64,000 nucleotides of DNA from Acidimicrobium ferrooxidans DSM 10331 (GTDB lineage: Bacteria; Actinomycetota; Acidimicrobiia; Acidimicrobiales; Acidimicrobiaceae), in NCBI RefSeq assembly GCF_000023265.1, contig NC_013124.1, positions 2,094,158 to 2,158,157 on the forward strand. Reading direction: 5' to 3'. Shown here in pieces: positions 9,945-18,839 of the stretch (positions are counted from its first letter, which is position 1; each line of letters begins with the position of its first letter). The notes beneath the pieces are model-generated. The model made no database searches, had not been told where the DNA came from, and saw only the letters and a list, made by a program, of their open reading frames with translations. The translations under genes and the position numbers were made by a program.

Positions 9945-10877
9945 ATGGCAACCCCACTTGCGCCAGGCCTGCTCGAGATCGATACCCGCCTCGGGGGCTG
10001 GACGCACATCACCGCTGGGTTCGTCGTCGAAGGCGCGAGCCCCGTCCTCATCGAGACCGGTTCGCAGTCGAGCGCGCCCACGCTCATCGCCGAGCTCGCC
10101 GAACTCGGCATCAGTCCAAGCGAGCTCGCCGCGATCGTCGTGACCCACATCCACCTCGACCACGCCGGCGGTGTCGGCGATCTCGCACGAGCCTTCCCGA
10201 ACGCCACGGTCTACGTCCATCCTGCGGGCGCACGGCACCTCGCCGACCCGACTCGGCTCGTCGCCTCGGCCCAGCAGGTCTACGGGCCGCTCCTCGACGA
10301 GCTCTACGGCCGACTGGATCCGACCCCGGCCGAGCGGATCGTGGCGCTCGACGACGGCCAGCGCATCACGGTCACGGAGGGACTCGAGCTCGAGGTCCTC
10401 CAGACGCCGGGCCACGCCAAGCACCACGTCTCGATCTTCCACGAACCCAGCGGCACCATGTTCTGCGGGGACGCCGTCGGCGTACGCCTCCCGGAGGTCG
10501 GGGTGCTCTGGCCAGCCACGCCTCCGCCCGACTTCGACCTCGACAAGGCGCTCGCGAGCCTGGAGGCCATGCGCTCGCGACGACCGTCGCACCTCGCCTT
10601 TGCGCACTATGGCCGCTTCGAGCACGCTGACGACCTGCTCACCGAGGCGGCCGACCAGCTCCGAGCCTGGTGCGACGTGGGCGAGCGCGCACTTCGAGAG
10701 GGGCGCGACCTCGAGCAGGCCCTCGCCGACGCTTTCCTGCCCTCGCTCGAGGTCGTGGCACCCGAGGCTCGCGACCGACTCCTCACCCTGAGCGGTATCC
10801 ACGCCAACGCGACGGGGATCGAGCGCTGGCTCCGACTCCGCGACGAGGGCCGCGCCGGCGACGAGGTGCGTCGATGA
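9945..10877 (+). CDS. Metallo-beta-lactamase-fold hydrolase
   Basis: 310 aa. The zinc motif THIHLDH gives His68, His70, Asp72 and His73; further ligands are His157 (TPGHAKHH) and Asp176 (FCGDAVG). The C-terminal ~100 residues form a helical extension seen in MBL proteins of the glyoxalase-II-like or thiolase type. The substrate cannot be told from sequence. It is first in a cluster of four overlapping genes: its TGA overlaps the ATG of the next gene (ATGA at 10874-10877), suggesting translational coupling. Confidence 0.85.
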   Translation: MATPLAPGLLEIDTRLGGWTHITAGFVVEGASPVLIETGSQSSAPTLIAELAELGISPSELAAIVVTHIHLDHAGGVGDLARAFPNATVYVHPAGARHLADPTRLVASAQQVYGPLLDELYGRLDPTPAERIVALDDGQRITVTEGLELEVLQTPGHAKHHVSIFHEPSGTMFCGDAVGVRLPEVGVLWPATPPPDFDLDKALASLEAMRSRRPSHLAFAHYGRFEHADDLLTEAADQLRAWCDVGERALREGRDLEQALADAFLPSLEVVAPEARDRLLTLSGIHANATGIERWLRLRDEGRAGDEVRR

Positions 10878-12058
10878 GCGTGCCCGAGGGCCTCGTCGAG
10901 GAGGCTCGCCAGCTCGCACCGGAGGTCATCGCCCTCCGACGCGAGCTCCACGCCGAGCCCGAGGTCGGGCTCGCCCTCCCCGACACCCAGGCACGCCTCG
11001 TCACACGGCTGCGCGCGCTCGGGCTCGAGCCGGAGCTCGGGGCGAGCCTCGGATCGATCGTGGCGCGCATCGACGGCGCGCGGCCGGGGCCGGTGCGGCT
11101 GCTGCGCGCCGACATGGACGCGCTCCCGATGACGGAGGAGACCGACCTGCCCTTCGCTTCGCGTCGGCCCGGCGCGATGCACGCCTGCGGCCACGATGCG
11201 CACATGGCGATGGCGCTCGGTGCTGCCGAGCTCATCGTGCGCCACCGCGACGATCTCGCCGGCGCCGTGGTGCTCATGTTCCAGCCCGGCGAGGAGGGCC
11301 ACGACGGCGCGCGTCGGATGCTCGCCGAGGGGTTCCTCGAGCGCCACGGCGTCGACGCTGCCTTCGCCATCCATATCTTCTCGAACCTCCCCTCAGGCGT
11401 GATCGCGACGCGCGGGGGCGCCCTGATGGCGAGCGCCGACGAGTTCGAGATCCGTCTCGTCGGCAAGGGCGGTCACGCCTCCGCGCCACACCAGGCACGC
11501 GACCCGATCCCAGCGGCCGCAGAGCTCGTGCTCGCGCTCCAGAGCGCGCTCGGCCGCCGGATCGATCCGGTCGAGCCGGCGGTGCTCACGGTCGGTCACC
11601 TGGCGGCTGGGACCACCTTCAACGTCATCCCGGAACACGCCCTCGTGCGCGGGACCTGGCGTGCGGTCACCGACGAGACGCGCAGCGCGATCCGATCGCT
11701 CATCGAGCGCGTCGCCAGCGGTGTCGCCACGGCCCACGGCCTCGAGGTCGAGCTCAGCTGGCCCATGAACGGCTACCCGGTGACGCGCAACGACCCGCGC
11801 GAAGCAGCGCACGTCCTCGAGCTCACCCGCTCGGTCCTCGGCGCCGATCACGCGCTCGAGCTCGAGAACCCGATCCTCGGTGCCGAGGACTTCTCCTACG
11901 TGCTCCAGCGCGTGCCCGGCGCCATGGCGTTCCTGGGAGCAGCCCCACCCGGGGTCGCCGAGCCCCATGCGAACCACTCCAACCGCATGGTGCTCGACGA
12001 GGACGCCTTCGCGATCGGCGTAGCGATCGAGGCAGCCTGGGCGCTCGACGACCGATGA
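10874..12058 (+). CDS. M20-family amidohydrolase (hippurate / N-acyl-amino-acid hydrolase type)
   Basis: 394 aa from the ATG at 10874, which overlaps the upstream stop; the frame continues further upstream but only as an out-of-frame shadow of the MBL gene. Metal-binding residues of the M20D family are visible: MHACGHDAHM (Cys105, His107), the catalytic glutamate in FQPGEEGHDG (140-141), and a His in the C-terminal segment GAEDFSYVLQ...NHSNRM. The dimerisation (lid) domain is about residues 180-290. Hydrolyses an N-acyl or N-carbamoyl amino acid to the free amino acid; the exact substrate is unknown. ATGA overlap with rmuC follows. Confidence 0.88.
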   Translation: MSVPEGLVEEARQLAPEVIALRRELHAEPEVGLALPDTQARLVTRLRALGLEPELGASLGSIVARIDGARPGPVRLLRADMDALPMTEETDLPFASRRPGAMHACGHDAHMAMALGAAELIVRHRDDLAGAVVLMFQPGEEGHDGARRMLAEGFLERHGVDAAFAIHIFSNLPSGVIATRGGALMASADEFEIRLVGKGGHASAPHQARDPIPAAAELVLALQSALGRRIDPVEPAVLTVGHLAAGTTFNVIPEHALVRGTWRAVTDETRSAIRSLIERVASGVATAHGLEVELSWPMNGYPVTRNDPREAAHVLELTRSVLGADHALELENPILGAEDFSYVLQRVPGAMAFLGAAPPGVAEPHANHSNRMVLDEDAFAIGVAIEAAWALDDR

Positions 12059-13494
12059 TCGCTGTCCTCGCCTTCTGCGTGGGGCTCCTCCTCGGCGCAC
12101 TCACCACGGCACTCGTGCTGCTTCGTCGCCTCGGTGACCAACGAGCCGCAGCCGCGGATGCGACCCGAACCCTCGAGACCCAGCTCGTCGAAGCGAGGAC
12201 GAAGCTCGCGCAGCTCGAGCCGCAACGCCTTGCCGAGCAGACGAACCTCGGTCCGCTCCTCGACCAGGCCCAGCGAAGCGTCGAGGAGACGGTCAAGCGC
12301 GTCGTCGCCGAGCACCTCGACCACGGCTCCGAGCAAGCGATCCAGAAGGCCACGGCGCTCCTCGACAAGGAGTTCCAGCCGCGGCTCGCGTCGCTCGAGG
12401 ACGGCCGCAAGCTGCTCCTCGAGAGCGCCGATACGCTCCGCAAGCTCGTCGACGAGCAGCTTCGCTCCGCTCGCGAGCAGATCACCACGACGCTGCGTGC
12501 CAGCGGGAGCGAAGCCGCGACCCAGCTCAGCACGACCCTCACGGAGCGGATGGACCAGCTCAAGCAGCTCGCAGCCTCGATCAGCGAGCAGCTCGCCAAC
12601 GACCAGCGCCTCACCGGGACCGTCGAGGAGAGCCTGCGCAGCTTCGTCGCCGAGAACCAGGAGCTGCGCACGCGGGTCCACGAGCTCACCCAAGCCCTCC
12701 AGCGAAGCCCCAAGCAGCGCGGCAACTGGGGTGAGCTCGTGCTCGAGAACCTCCTGGTCGGCGCCGGCCTCACCCAGCATCGCGACTTCGACCTCCAGGT
12801 CGCCTTTCGTGACGACGACGGGCGCACGGTGATCGCCGACGCCATCATCAACCTGCCCGGCGAACGCCATCTCGTCATCGACGCCAAGGTCCAGCTCGTC
12901 GACTACCTCCGCGCGGTCGAGGACCCGGCGAACGACACCGCCGCACGCGCACACGCCGAGGCGCTGCGCCGTCAGATCAACGAGCTCGCCGACCATCGCT
13001 ACGACCGCCTCGTCGACGGCGCCCTGGACGGGACCTTCCTCTTCGTGCCGATCGAGTCGGCGCTCGCACTCGCACTCGAGACCGACCCGGCGCTCATGGA
13101 GCTGGCCATCGGCAAGGGGATCTTCCTCGCGACCCCGACCACCCTCATCCCAGTCCTGAAGCTGGTCGGATTCCTCTGGCGCGGCGCCGAGCGCGACAGC
13201 CGTGCCGAGGAGGCCGAGCGCCTCGCGAGACGCCTCGCCGACAAGATCGCGAGCTTCGCCGAGAGCTTCCTCCAGATCGACAAGGGGCTCCAGGTCGCAC
13301 GGAACGCCTACGAACGGGCCGAGGGTCAACTGCGGAGCGGCCGAGGCAACGCGATGGCGCTCGCTCGTCGCCTCGGCGAAGTCTCCGGTCGTAGCGGCAA
13401 GGCGCTCCCGGCCCCCCTCGAACCGTTCGACGACGCTGGCGACGACGCCAGTGACGACGATCTCGCGAGCTCTCTCGAAGAGGGAGGCTCGTGA
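12055..13494 (+). CDS. rmuC: DNA recombination protein RmuC homologue
   Basis: 479 aa. An N-terminal membrane helix (residues 2-22, IAVLAFCVGLLLGALTTALV) is followed by a long charged coiled coil (about 25-205) and the conserved RmuC domain: QRGNWGELVLENLL (about 221-234), VIDAKVQLVDYLRAV, and FVPIESALALAL. RmuC proteins limit inversions at short repeats and are thought to carry a restriction-endonuclease-like nuclease fold. It overlaps the upstream gene (ATGA at 12055) and the downstream sulfurtransferase GTG by 4 bp, so it is part of one transcript. Confidence 0.93.
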   Translation: MIAVLAFCVGLLLGALTTALVLLRRLGDQRAAAADATRTLETQLVEARTKLAQLEPQRLAEQTNLGPLLDQAQRSVEETVKRVVAEHLDHGSEQAIQKATALLDKEFQPRLASLEDGRKLLLESADTLRKLVDEQLRSAREQITTTLRASGSEAATQLSTTLTERMDQLKQLAASISEQLANDQRLTGTVEESLRSFVAENQELRTRVHELTQALQRSPKQRGNWGELVLENLLVGAGLTQHRDFDLQVAFRDDDGRTVIADAIINLPGERHLVIDAKVQLVDYLRAVEDPANDTAARAHAEALRRQINELADHRYDRLVDGALDGTFLFVPIESALALALETDPALMELAIGKGIFLATPTTLIPVLKLVGFLWRGAERDSRAEEAERLARRLADKIASFAESFLQIDKGLQVARNAYERAEGQLRSGRGNAMALARRLGEVSGRSGKALPAPLEPFDDAGDDASDDDLASSLEEGGS

Positions 13495-14351
13495 GCCGCG
13501 ATCCCATCCTCGCCCCGACGGACCTCAGCGCCGAGCTGCAGATCCTCGACGTGCGCTGGCGTCTCGGGACCCCGGTGAGCGAGCATCGAGCGCGCTACGA
13601 CGCGGGACACGTGCCAGGCGCGATCTTCGTCGACCTCGAGGCCGTCGGCACCGGAGCGCATCGCCCCGGAGCCGGCCGACACCCGCTGCCCGAACCTGGC
13701 CAGGTGGCTCGCGATCTCGCCGCCCTCGGCGTCGACCTCGGCGCGCCCTGCGTGGTCGTCGACGACGCCCGCGGCGCTTCGGCAGCCCGTCTGTGGTGGC
13801 TCCTCGACGCCCTCGGAGTGGAGGCCTACCTCCTCGATGGCGGGCTGGAGGCGCTCGAGGGTCCGAGGTGCCAGGATCCCTGCGATCGCCGTGCCGCCGC
13901 CACCCCACGCGCGGTCCCTGCGACGTGGCCCGGCGAGCTGGTCCTCGACGTCGACACACTCGCAGATCAGCTCAACGATCCGTCGCTGTGCGTGCTGGAT
14001 GCACGAGCGCGCGAGCGCTACCTCGGCCAGAGCGAGCCCATCGACCCCCGAGCCGGCCACATCCCTGGAGCTCGCTCGCTCCCGATCGACGAGGTGCTCG
14101 CGACCGGTCGCTTCCCAGATCCCGCGACGGCACGCCGGATCCTCGGCCCCGTGGGCGATCGCGAGATCGTCGCCTCCTGTGGATCGGGCATCACGGCGTG
14201 CGTCCTCATCGCACTCGCGCGACGCGCGGGACGTGACGCCCGGCTGCTCGAGGGTTCGTGGTCAGGGTGGTGCGAGGATCCCGCACGCCCGGTCTGCCGC
14301 TCGGTCTGCGGCGATGAGCTCACGCGGGGCTCGACGCGCACGAACTCCTGA
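13491..14351 (+). CDS. Two-domain rhodanese (thiosulfate / 3-mercaptopyruvate sulfurtransferase)
   Basis: 286 aa, GTG start overlapping the rmuC stop. N-terminal non-catalytic rhodanese domain (about 10-125; RYDAGHVPGAIFVDLE) and C-terminal catalytic domain (about 148-275) with the active-site loop SCGSGITA at Cys230; the CGSG(V/I)T loop favours the SseA-like mercaptopyruvate type over thiosulfate. Transfers sulfane sulfur to cyanide or thiol acceptors. The last 312 bp of the catalytic domain are duplicated almost exactly 2534 bp further on, beyond the ammonium transporter. Confidence 0.9.
   Translation: MSRDPILAPTDLSAELQILDVRWRLGTPVSEHRARYDAGHVPGAIFVDLEAVGTGAHRPGAGRHPLPEPGQVARDLAALGVDLGAPCVVVDDARGASAARLWWLLDALGVEAYLLDGGLEALEGPRCQDPCDRRAAATPRAVPATWPGELVLDVDTLADQLNDPSLCVLDARARERYLGQSEPIDPRAGHIPGARSLPIDEVLATGRFPDPATARRILGPVGDREIVASCGSGITACVLIALARRAGRDARLLEGSWSGWCEDPARPVCRSVCGDELTRGSTRTNS
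14012..14323 (+). repeat. 312-bp direct repeat, copy 1 (inside sulfurtransferase gene)
   Basis: Matches 16546-16857 with 4 mismatches and no gaps (98.7% identity). This copy is the 3' catalytic part of the intact sulfurtransferase gene. The two copies bracket the ammonium transporter region. Confidence 0.95.
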
Positions 14352-14687
14352 CGGACTCCGCCACGATCCGTCTCGCTCGAACGCTCCTCCGTGCTCACAG
14401 TACCGGCAATGTCCGGTCCCATCAGCGCCGCAATGACGTGAAAGCATCACTCACATGTACGGACAAGTCACGCAGAGGTACGGACAACTCTCCCACGCCA
14501 AAGCCACTCCCTGAGGCTCACGAGTGCGCAAGGAACTCTTCCACAGCACGCCATTCCCTGACGACTCCTTCAGCACACGCGGCCCTCTCGATCGCCTTGT
14601 CGCGAGTTTGTAACAATCATCATTGCAGAACGACCGATGCAGCTCATACCATGTCGCGCATCCTTTGGGCTTTGGAAGGGGGAGTGA
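14352..14687 (+). promoter_or_regulatory. Leader region of amt: inverted repeat and two 21-bp-spaced direct repeats
   Basis: No convincing gene. The stretch is visibly lower in GC than its surroundings. It holds an inverted repeat ACCGG-N6-CCGGT at 14402-14417 and two direct copies of GTACGGACAA at 14457-14466 and 14478-14487, exactly 21 bp apart (two helical turns), which suggests an activator binding in tandem upstream of amt. The GGAAGGGGG just before the GTG at 14688 is the ribosome site. Confidence 0.5.
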
Positions 14688-16133
14688 GTGATAGCAGCGT
14701 TACTTCCGTACGCGAGTTGGCTGCATCCCGGCGATAATTCTTGGCAGTTGACTGCGGCCACTCTTGTTGGGCTGATGTCCATTCCTGGGCTCGCAGTACT
14801 CTATGCGGGTCTTGCGCCGAAGAAGTGGGCTGTCAATATCATGACCATGGCGTTCGTCGGTTTCTCTGCAGTACTCGTTGTGTGGGTGCTCTGGGGATTC
14901 GACATGGCCTTCGGGTCTCCCATTCACCTTGGCAGCGGTCTCTGGGGTTCCTTCCTCGGACATCCCGGCCTCTCGACGAGTGCACACGCCGAGCAGAGTC
15001 AGGCATCGATACCACTCGTCGACGGACTCATGCCGAGCTTTCGGTTCCCACAATCGGCCTTGGTCTATTTCCAGTTCGTCTTCGCAGCGATCACACCGCT
15101 CCTCTTTCTCGGTTCGGTCTGGGGCCGCATGAACCTGAAAGCCTGGCTGATCTTCGTGCCGCTGTGGTCGACCGTGGTCTACAGCCTCGACGCCTTCCTG
15201 CTCTGGGGCGGTGGGTTCTGGGCTCAGAAGGGAGCGGTCGACTTCTCTGGCGGATACGTCATCCACCTCTCTGCTGGCATCTCGGGCTTTGTCGCCGCGG
15301 CGGTCATCGGACCTCGGCTGCACCGTGACCGCGAGCATGAGCGGCCCCACAACCTTGTCTATATGGCCATCGGTGCCGGCATCTTGTGGCTTGGTTGGAA
15401 TGGCTTCAACGGCGGTGATCCTTACTTTGCTGGGGCTGATGCCGCGACTGCAGTTTTGAACACGAACATCGCCACGGCAGCGGCACTATTGACGTGGCTC
15501 TTCATGGATATGTCGTCCAAGCGCCTCAATCGCAAGCCAACATTCGGCGGAGCGATCAATGGGATGATCGTCGGACTTGTGGCGATTACCCCTGCCGCAG
15601 GATACGTGAACGGGCTCGGGGCGCTCGCGCTTGGCATCATCGCCTCATTCATCGTGTGGTGGTCGTTCAACGTTTGGTCGCAAAAGGGTTTGTTCAGGAA
15701 GGTAGACGATGCATTCGGCGTCATTCACACACATGGGGTGGCCGGGCTCGCCGGCGGTCTGCTGACCGGCATCCTCGCAGATCCACACGTCATCGAGTAC
15801 GTCGGCACCGGTAAGACATCGTCGTCTTCCGTGACCGGCTTGCTCTACGGACACCCGGGCCAGTTGCTCTTGCAGCTCGGTGCTGGCCTCACGGTGATAG
15901 CCATATCTGCCGTCGGGACGTTCGTCATCTTGAAGCTCGTGGGTCTGGTGGTGCCACTGCGCTACCCGGATGAGGTGCTCGCTGTCGGAGACCTCGCTAT
16001 CCACGGCGAGGTCGTCAACCCTGAGGATGCTGGTGTCGAGGTGCTCGATGAGCCAACACTCATCGATCCAGCACTCCGCGACCATGATCCCCACGGCGAG
16101 AGCGAGGAGCTGCGGGACCTCGAGTTGGAGTAG
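14688..16133 (+). CDS. amt: Ammonium transporter (Amt/MEP family)
   Basis: 481 aa, GTG start after GGAAGGGGG. Eleven to twelve hydrophobic helices are visible. The family hallmark residues are present: VIHLSAGISGF (first pore histidine, about residue 190), IHTHGVAGLAGG (second pore histidine, about 350), and WLGWNGFNGGDP. The C-terminal cytoplasmic tail is acidic. Moves ammonium into the cell when external ammonium is low; usually controlled by a PII protein, but no glnK/glnB gene is adjacent, which is unusual for amt. Base composition is lower in GC than neighbouring genes, and it sits between direct repeats of the sulfurtransferase 3' end, suggesting it arrived by transfer. Confidence 0.95.
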   Translation: MIAALLPYASWLHPGDNSWQLTAATLVGLMSIPGLAVLYAGLAPKKWAVNIMTMAFVGFSAVLVVWVLWGFDMAFGSPIHLGSGLWGSFLGHPGLSTSAHAEQSQASIPLVDGLMPSFRFPQSALVYFQFVFAAITPLLFLGSVWGRMNLKAWLIFVPLWSTVVYSLDAFLLWGGGFWAQKGAVDFSGGYVIHLSAGISGFVAAAVIGPRLHRDREHERPHNLVYMAIGAGILWLGWNGFNGGDPYFAGADAATAVLNTNIATAAALLTWLFMDMSSKRLNRKPTFGGAINGMIVGLVAITPAAGYVNGLGALALGIIASFIVWWSFNVWSQKGLFRKVDDAFGVIHTHGVAGLAGGLLTGILADPHVIEYVGTGKTSSSSVTGLLYGHPGQLLLQLGAGLTVIAISAVGTFVILKLVGLVVPLRYPDEVLAVGDLAIHGEVVNPEDAGVEVLDEPTLIDPALRDHDPHGESEELRDLELE

Positions 16134-16156
16134 ACCAGCGGACTGTCATGGCGACA

Positions 16157-16188
16157 GGGCCGGTGAGACAGTGTGGTCTCACCGGCCC
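16157..16188 (+). terminator. Strong stem-loop after amt
   Basis: Perfect 13-bp stem (GGGCCGGTGAGAC at 16157-16169 with GTCTCACCGGCCC at 16176-16188) and a 6-nt loop, 23 bp after the amt stop. A T-containing stretch (atctcctgttc) follows. Best read as an intrinsic terminator. Confidence 0.8.
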
Positions 16189-16545
16189 ATCTCCTGTTCG
16201 ACGTTCAATCGACGGCGGCTTGTCCCTGCCTCCTGGGCGTCCTCACAGAGTGTCCTCGGTGAGCCGATGACGGTTCTCGTCGATGCGTGGGCCTCCGAAG
16301 CCACCGACATCGGCCGAAGTCCTTGCCGCACGAGCTCCGCATGTCCCGAGGATGCACTGGTCTCGGATCGAACCATTGTGTGGTTTGCCGTCCGTACCGC
16401 GCTTCCAAGCTTGGTCGACACCACATCCCCGACCCGCATGCGGTGGTTGGTGCCCTCGCCACCTTCGGCGTTGCCCCCAGCGCGACCGTGCGGGCAACAA
16501 TCCCCGACCGGCTCGGCAGCTTGCCGGTGGCGACCCCTCGACGCA
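16189..16545. other. Gene-free stretch between amt terminator and truncated sulfurtransferase copy
   Basis: Short open frames exist on both strands but none has start signals, plausible codon use and recognisable sequence together. It joins the right edge of the amt block to the second repeat copy. Confidence 0.4.
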
Positions 16546-16857
16546 CGAGCGCTACCTCGGCCAGAGCGAGCCCATCGACCCCCGAGCCGGCCACATCCCT
16601 GGAGCTCGCTCGCTCCCGATCGACGAGGTGGCCGCGACCGGTCGCTTCCCAGATCCCGCGACGGCACGCAGGATCCTCGGCCCCGTGGGCGATCGCGAGA
16701 TCGTCGCCTCCTGTGGATCGGGCATCACGGCGTGCGTCCTCATCGCACTCGCACGACGCGCGGGACGTGACGCCCGGCTGCTCGAGGGTTCGTGGTCAGG
16801 GTGGTGCGAGGATCCCGCACGCCCGGTCTGCCGCTCGGTCTGCGGCGATGAGCTCAC
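16546..16857 (+). repeat. 312-bp direct repeat, copy 2
   Basis: 98.7% identical to 14012-14323, same orientation, no gaps. Identity stops abruptly at both edges. Confidence 0.95.
16546..16857 (+). pseudogene. 5'-truncated sulfurtransferase (catalytic C-terminal fragment)
   Basis: Encodes about 104 residues identical or nearly so to residues 175-278 of the intact sulfurtransferase, including the SCGSGITA active-site loop, but lacks the whole N-terminal domain and has no start signal. The frame runs on into unrelated sequence to a stop near 17005. A remnant of duplication, not a working enzyme, unless the lone catalytic domain is translated from an upstream start. Confidence 0.85.
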
Positions 16858-17171
16858 ATCGAGCCAGAGGCGCACGACACTGAGACAGCGCGGCTCGAGA
16901 CACCGGACCGGTCGCTCACGGCACCGATCGACGCCTGGCCCGAAGGTGGCATCGCAATCGGCGCATCGAGATCGCCGGCCGCCACCTGCGGGGGCAACCC
17001 CGTGAGCAGTGCCTGCACGCTGACGTCCAGCCGTACCGGCGGAGCGAGTCGTGACGAAGGCAGGCGAGCGCCGGCCGTGGCGAGCCCAGCGCCATAGACC
17101 ATGGTGAGGAGAGCGGCTGCGAGGCCGACACCCAGCGTGCGTCGGTGCGCGATCACGACAGCACCTCTCAC
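16854..17171 (-). CDS. Putative small exported protein, unknown function
   Basis: 105 aa with GTG start (weak ribosome site). High GC at third positions supports coding. An N-terminal hydrophobic segment (residues about 13-34, LGVGLAAALLTMVYGAGLATAGA) resembles a signal peptide; the rest has no domain I recognise. It converges on the truncated sulfurtransferase copy and overlaps its edge by 4 bp. Confidence 0.45.
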   Translation of the reverse strand: MRGAVVIAHRRTLGVGLAAALLTMVYGAGLATAGARLPSSRLAPPVRLDVSVQALLTGLPPQVAAGDLDAPIAMPPSGQASIGAVSDRSGVSSRAVSVSCASGSM

Positions 17172-17617
17172 GCCACCACAACTCGGTCCGTGTCGCCGCT
17201 GTCGCCGAGGGCCTGCTCCACGTTCGTGGGTCTAGCACCGTGGCACGAGCACCGCACGAGCCGTCGCTCACGAGGTCCTCAGACGACGAACGACCCGGTC
17301 GTCGCATCCCCGCCTTCGCCAACCGCACGCTCGCAGCGCCAGCGGGAGGTTCCGGGGATCGGCCGGCTCGAGTTCACCGATACGACGGCCACGAGCCGAC
17401 GACCACCTGGCAGGGTGTGCGCGACCGGGCGGCTGGCCGAGAACGGGGGCTCTGAGGCGTGGCATCGCGCTCTGCGAACCTCTGATGACCTCGGTATCGT
17501 ACCGGGACGAATCCCTCGTCGCTGGGCCCAACGGGCCGAGTCACACGGTCGACGGTCCGCCCTGCAGGTGAGGTCCTGCCGGACTCGTCCGCGATCACCT
17601 CGTACACTGCGAGGGGG
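17172..17617. other. Gene-free region upstream of the BrkB-family gene
   Basis: No ORF here has both a credible start and composition typical of the real genes. Immediately before 17618 a TACACT -10-like hexamer (about 17603) and GAGGGGG lie close to the ATG, so the downstream gene may have a very short leader. Confidence 0.4.
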
Positions 17618-18670
17618 ATGGAGCGACTCACCCGGCTCATGCGCCGCCTCGACCACCTCCAACAGCGCCACAAGCTCCTCGCGATCGCGTTTGCGATCGT
17701 GCGCAAGTTCGGCGAGGACAACGCCTCCACCTGGGCGCTTCTCGTGGCCTACTACGGCTTTGCCTCGCTGGTCCCCCTCCTGCTCGTGGCGGTGACGGTT
17801 GCGAGCATCGTCTTCGCCCACCATCCGAACCTCGTCCACGACGTCGCCCACAGTGCCATCGCGTCGATTCCGGTGCTCGGCGCGCAGTTCGCAAGCCGAG
17901 TTCGCGTGCATGCGCTCGCGTCGCACTCGATCATCGGCCTCGTCGTCGGGATCGCCGGCCTCATCTGGGGAGCCCAGGGCGTTGCGTCCGCCGCCCAGAA
18001 CGCCATGGCCAACGTGTGGAACGTTCCGCTCGTCGATCGGCCTGGCTTTCTTCCGAGGACGCTGCGCAACCTCGGCATCCTCGCCGTGCTCGGCCTCGGG
18101 GCGCTCGCAACCTCGGTGATCGCCGCCCTCGCAACCGGTCTCGGCCACACCGCTGTCATCACCGTCGTCATCGTCGTGGCCACGGTCGCTGCCAATGCTG
18201 GGCTCTACGTGCTCGGGTTCCGCCTGCTCACACCGGCGGCGATCGCGACTGGCGACCTCGTCACGGGCGCCATCGTGGCGAGCGTCGTCTGGAGCATCCT
18301 CCAACAGATCGGCGGGGTCCTCGTCACCCACGACCTCGCACACGCATCGGCGACCTACGGCGTCTTCGGCATCGTCCTCGGGCTCATCGCATGGTTCTCG
18401 ATCGCGACCGAGGCGACGCTCTACGCGGCCGAACTGAACGTGGTCCTCGTGCGTCGCCTCTGGCCGCGCTCACTGGCTCCTCCCCCGCTCACGACGGCCG
18501 ACCAGAGCGCCCTTGCCGCCCTCGTCCACCAGCAGCGTGCGCGTCGCGAGGAGCGCGTCGAGGTTCACTTCGTCGCGGGCAACGACGCCGTCATCGACTC
18601 GCAACACGCGCCGAGCGCTGCGCCCAGCACGGCCGACGAGACTGGTACCACCGCGACGGATACCCCCTGA
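17618..18670 (+). CDS. YihY/BrkB-family inner-membrane protein
   Basis: 350 aa. Six hydrophobic helices and the family motifs: DNASTWALLVAYYGFASLVPLLL (first helix), IWGAQGVASAAQNAMANVWNV, and AAIATGDLVTGAIVASVVWSILQ. N-terminal basic region and a hydrophilic C-terminal tail of about 60 residues. The family is widespread but its biochemical role is unsettled (early links to serum resistance and to RNase BN were not upheld). A clear terminator follows. Confidence 0.88.
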   Translation: MERLTRLMRRLDHLQQRHKLLAIAFAIVRKFGEDNASTWALLVAYYGFASLVPLLLVAVTVASIVFAHHPNLVHDVAHSAIASIPVLGAQFASRVRVHALASHSIIGLVVGIAGLIWGAQGVASAAQNAMANVWNVPLVDRPGFLPRTLRNLGILAVLGLGALATSVIAALATGLGHTAVITVVIVVATVAANAGLYVLGFRLLTPAAIATGDLVTGAIVASVVWSILQQIGGVLVTHDLAHASATYGVFGIVLGLIAWFSIATEATLYAAELNVVLVRRLWPRSLAPPPLTTADQSALAALVHQQRARREERVEVHFVAGNDAVIDSQHAPSAAPSTADETGTTATDTP

Positions 18671-18676
18671 CGCGAT

Positions 18677-18701
18677 GCGGGGCGCCACCACGGCGCCCCG
18701 C
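18677..18701 (+). terminator. Intrinsic terminator after the BrkB-family gene
   Basis: 10-bp perfect stem GCGGGGCGCC / GGCGCCCCGC with a 5-nt loop, followed by tctccctcat. Confidence 0.8.
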
Positions 18702-18839
18702 TCTCCCTCATCGAGCCTTGCCCGACCCATCGGCCCGAGTGCTCGGATCGATCGACAGAAGCCCGGAGGCGAGGGCCGCGCCATTCCGGCGGGTGAGGGC
18801 GAGCTACCATGACCACGTGGCGGGTGGGGCCCATCGACG

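Noticed and set aside
16283..17005. 240-codon frame as a full sulfurtransferase-like gene
   Set aside because: Only residues from 16546 to 16857 match; both ends are unrelated sequence without a start signal.
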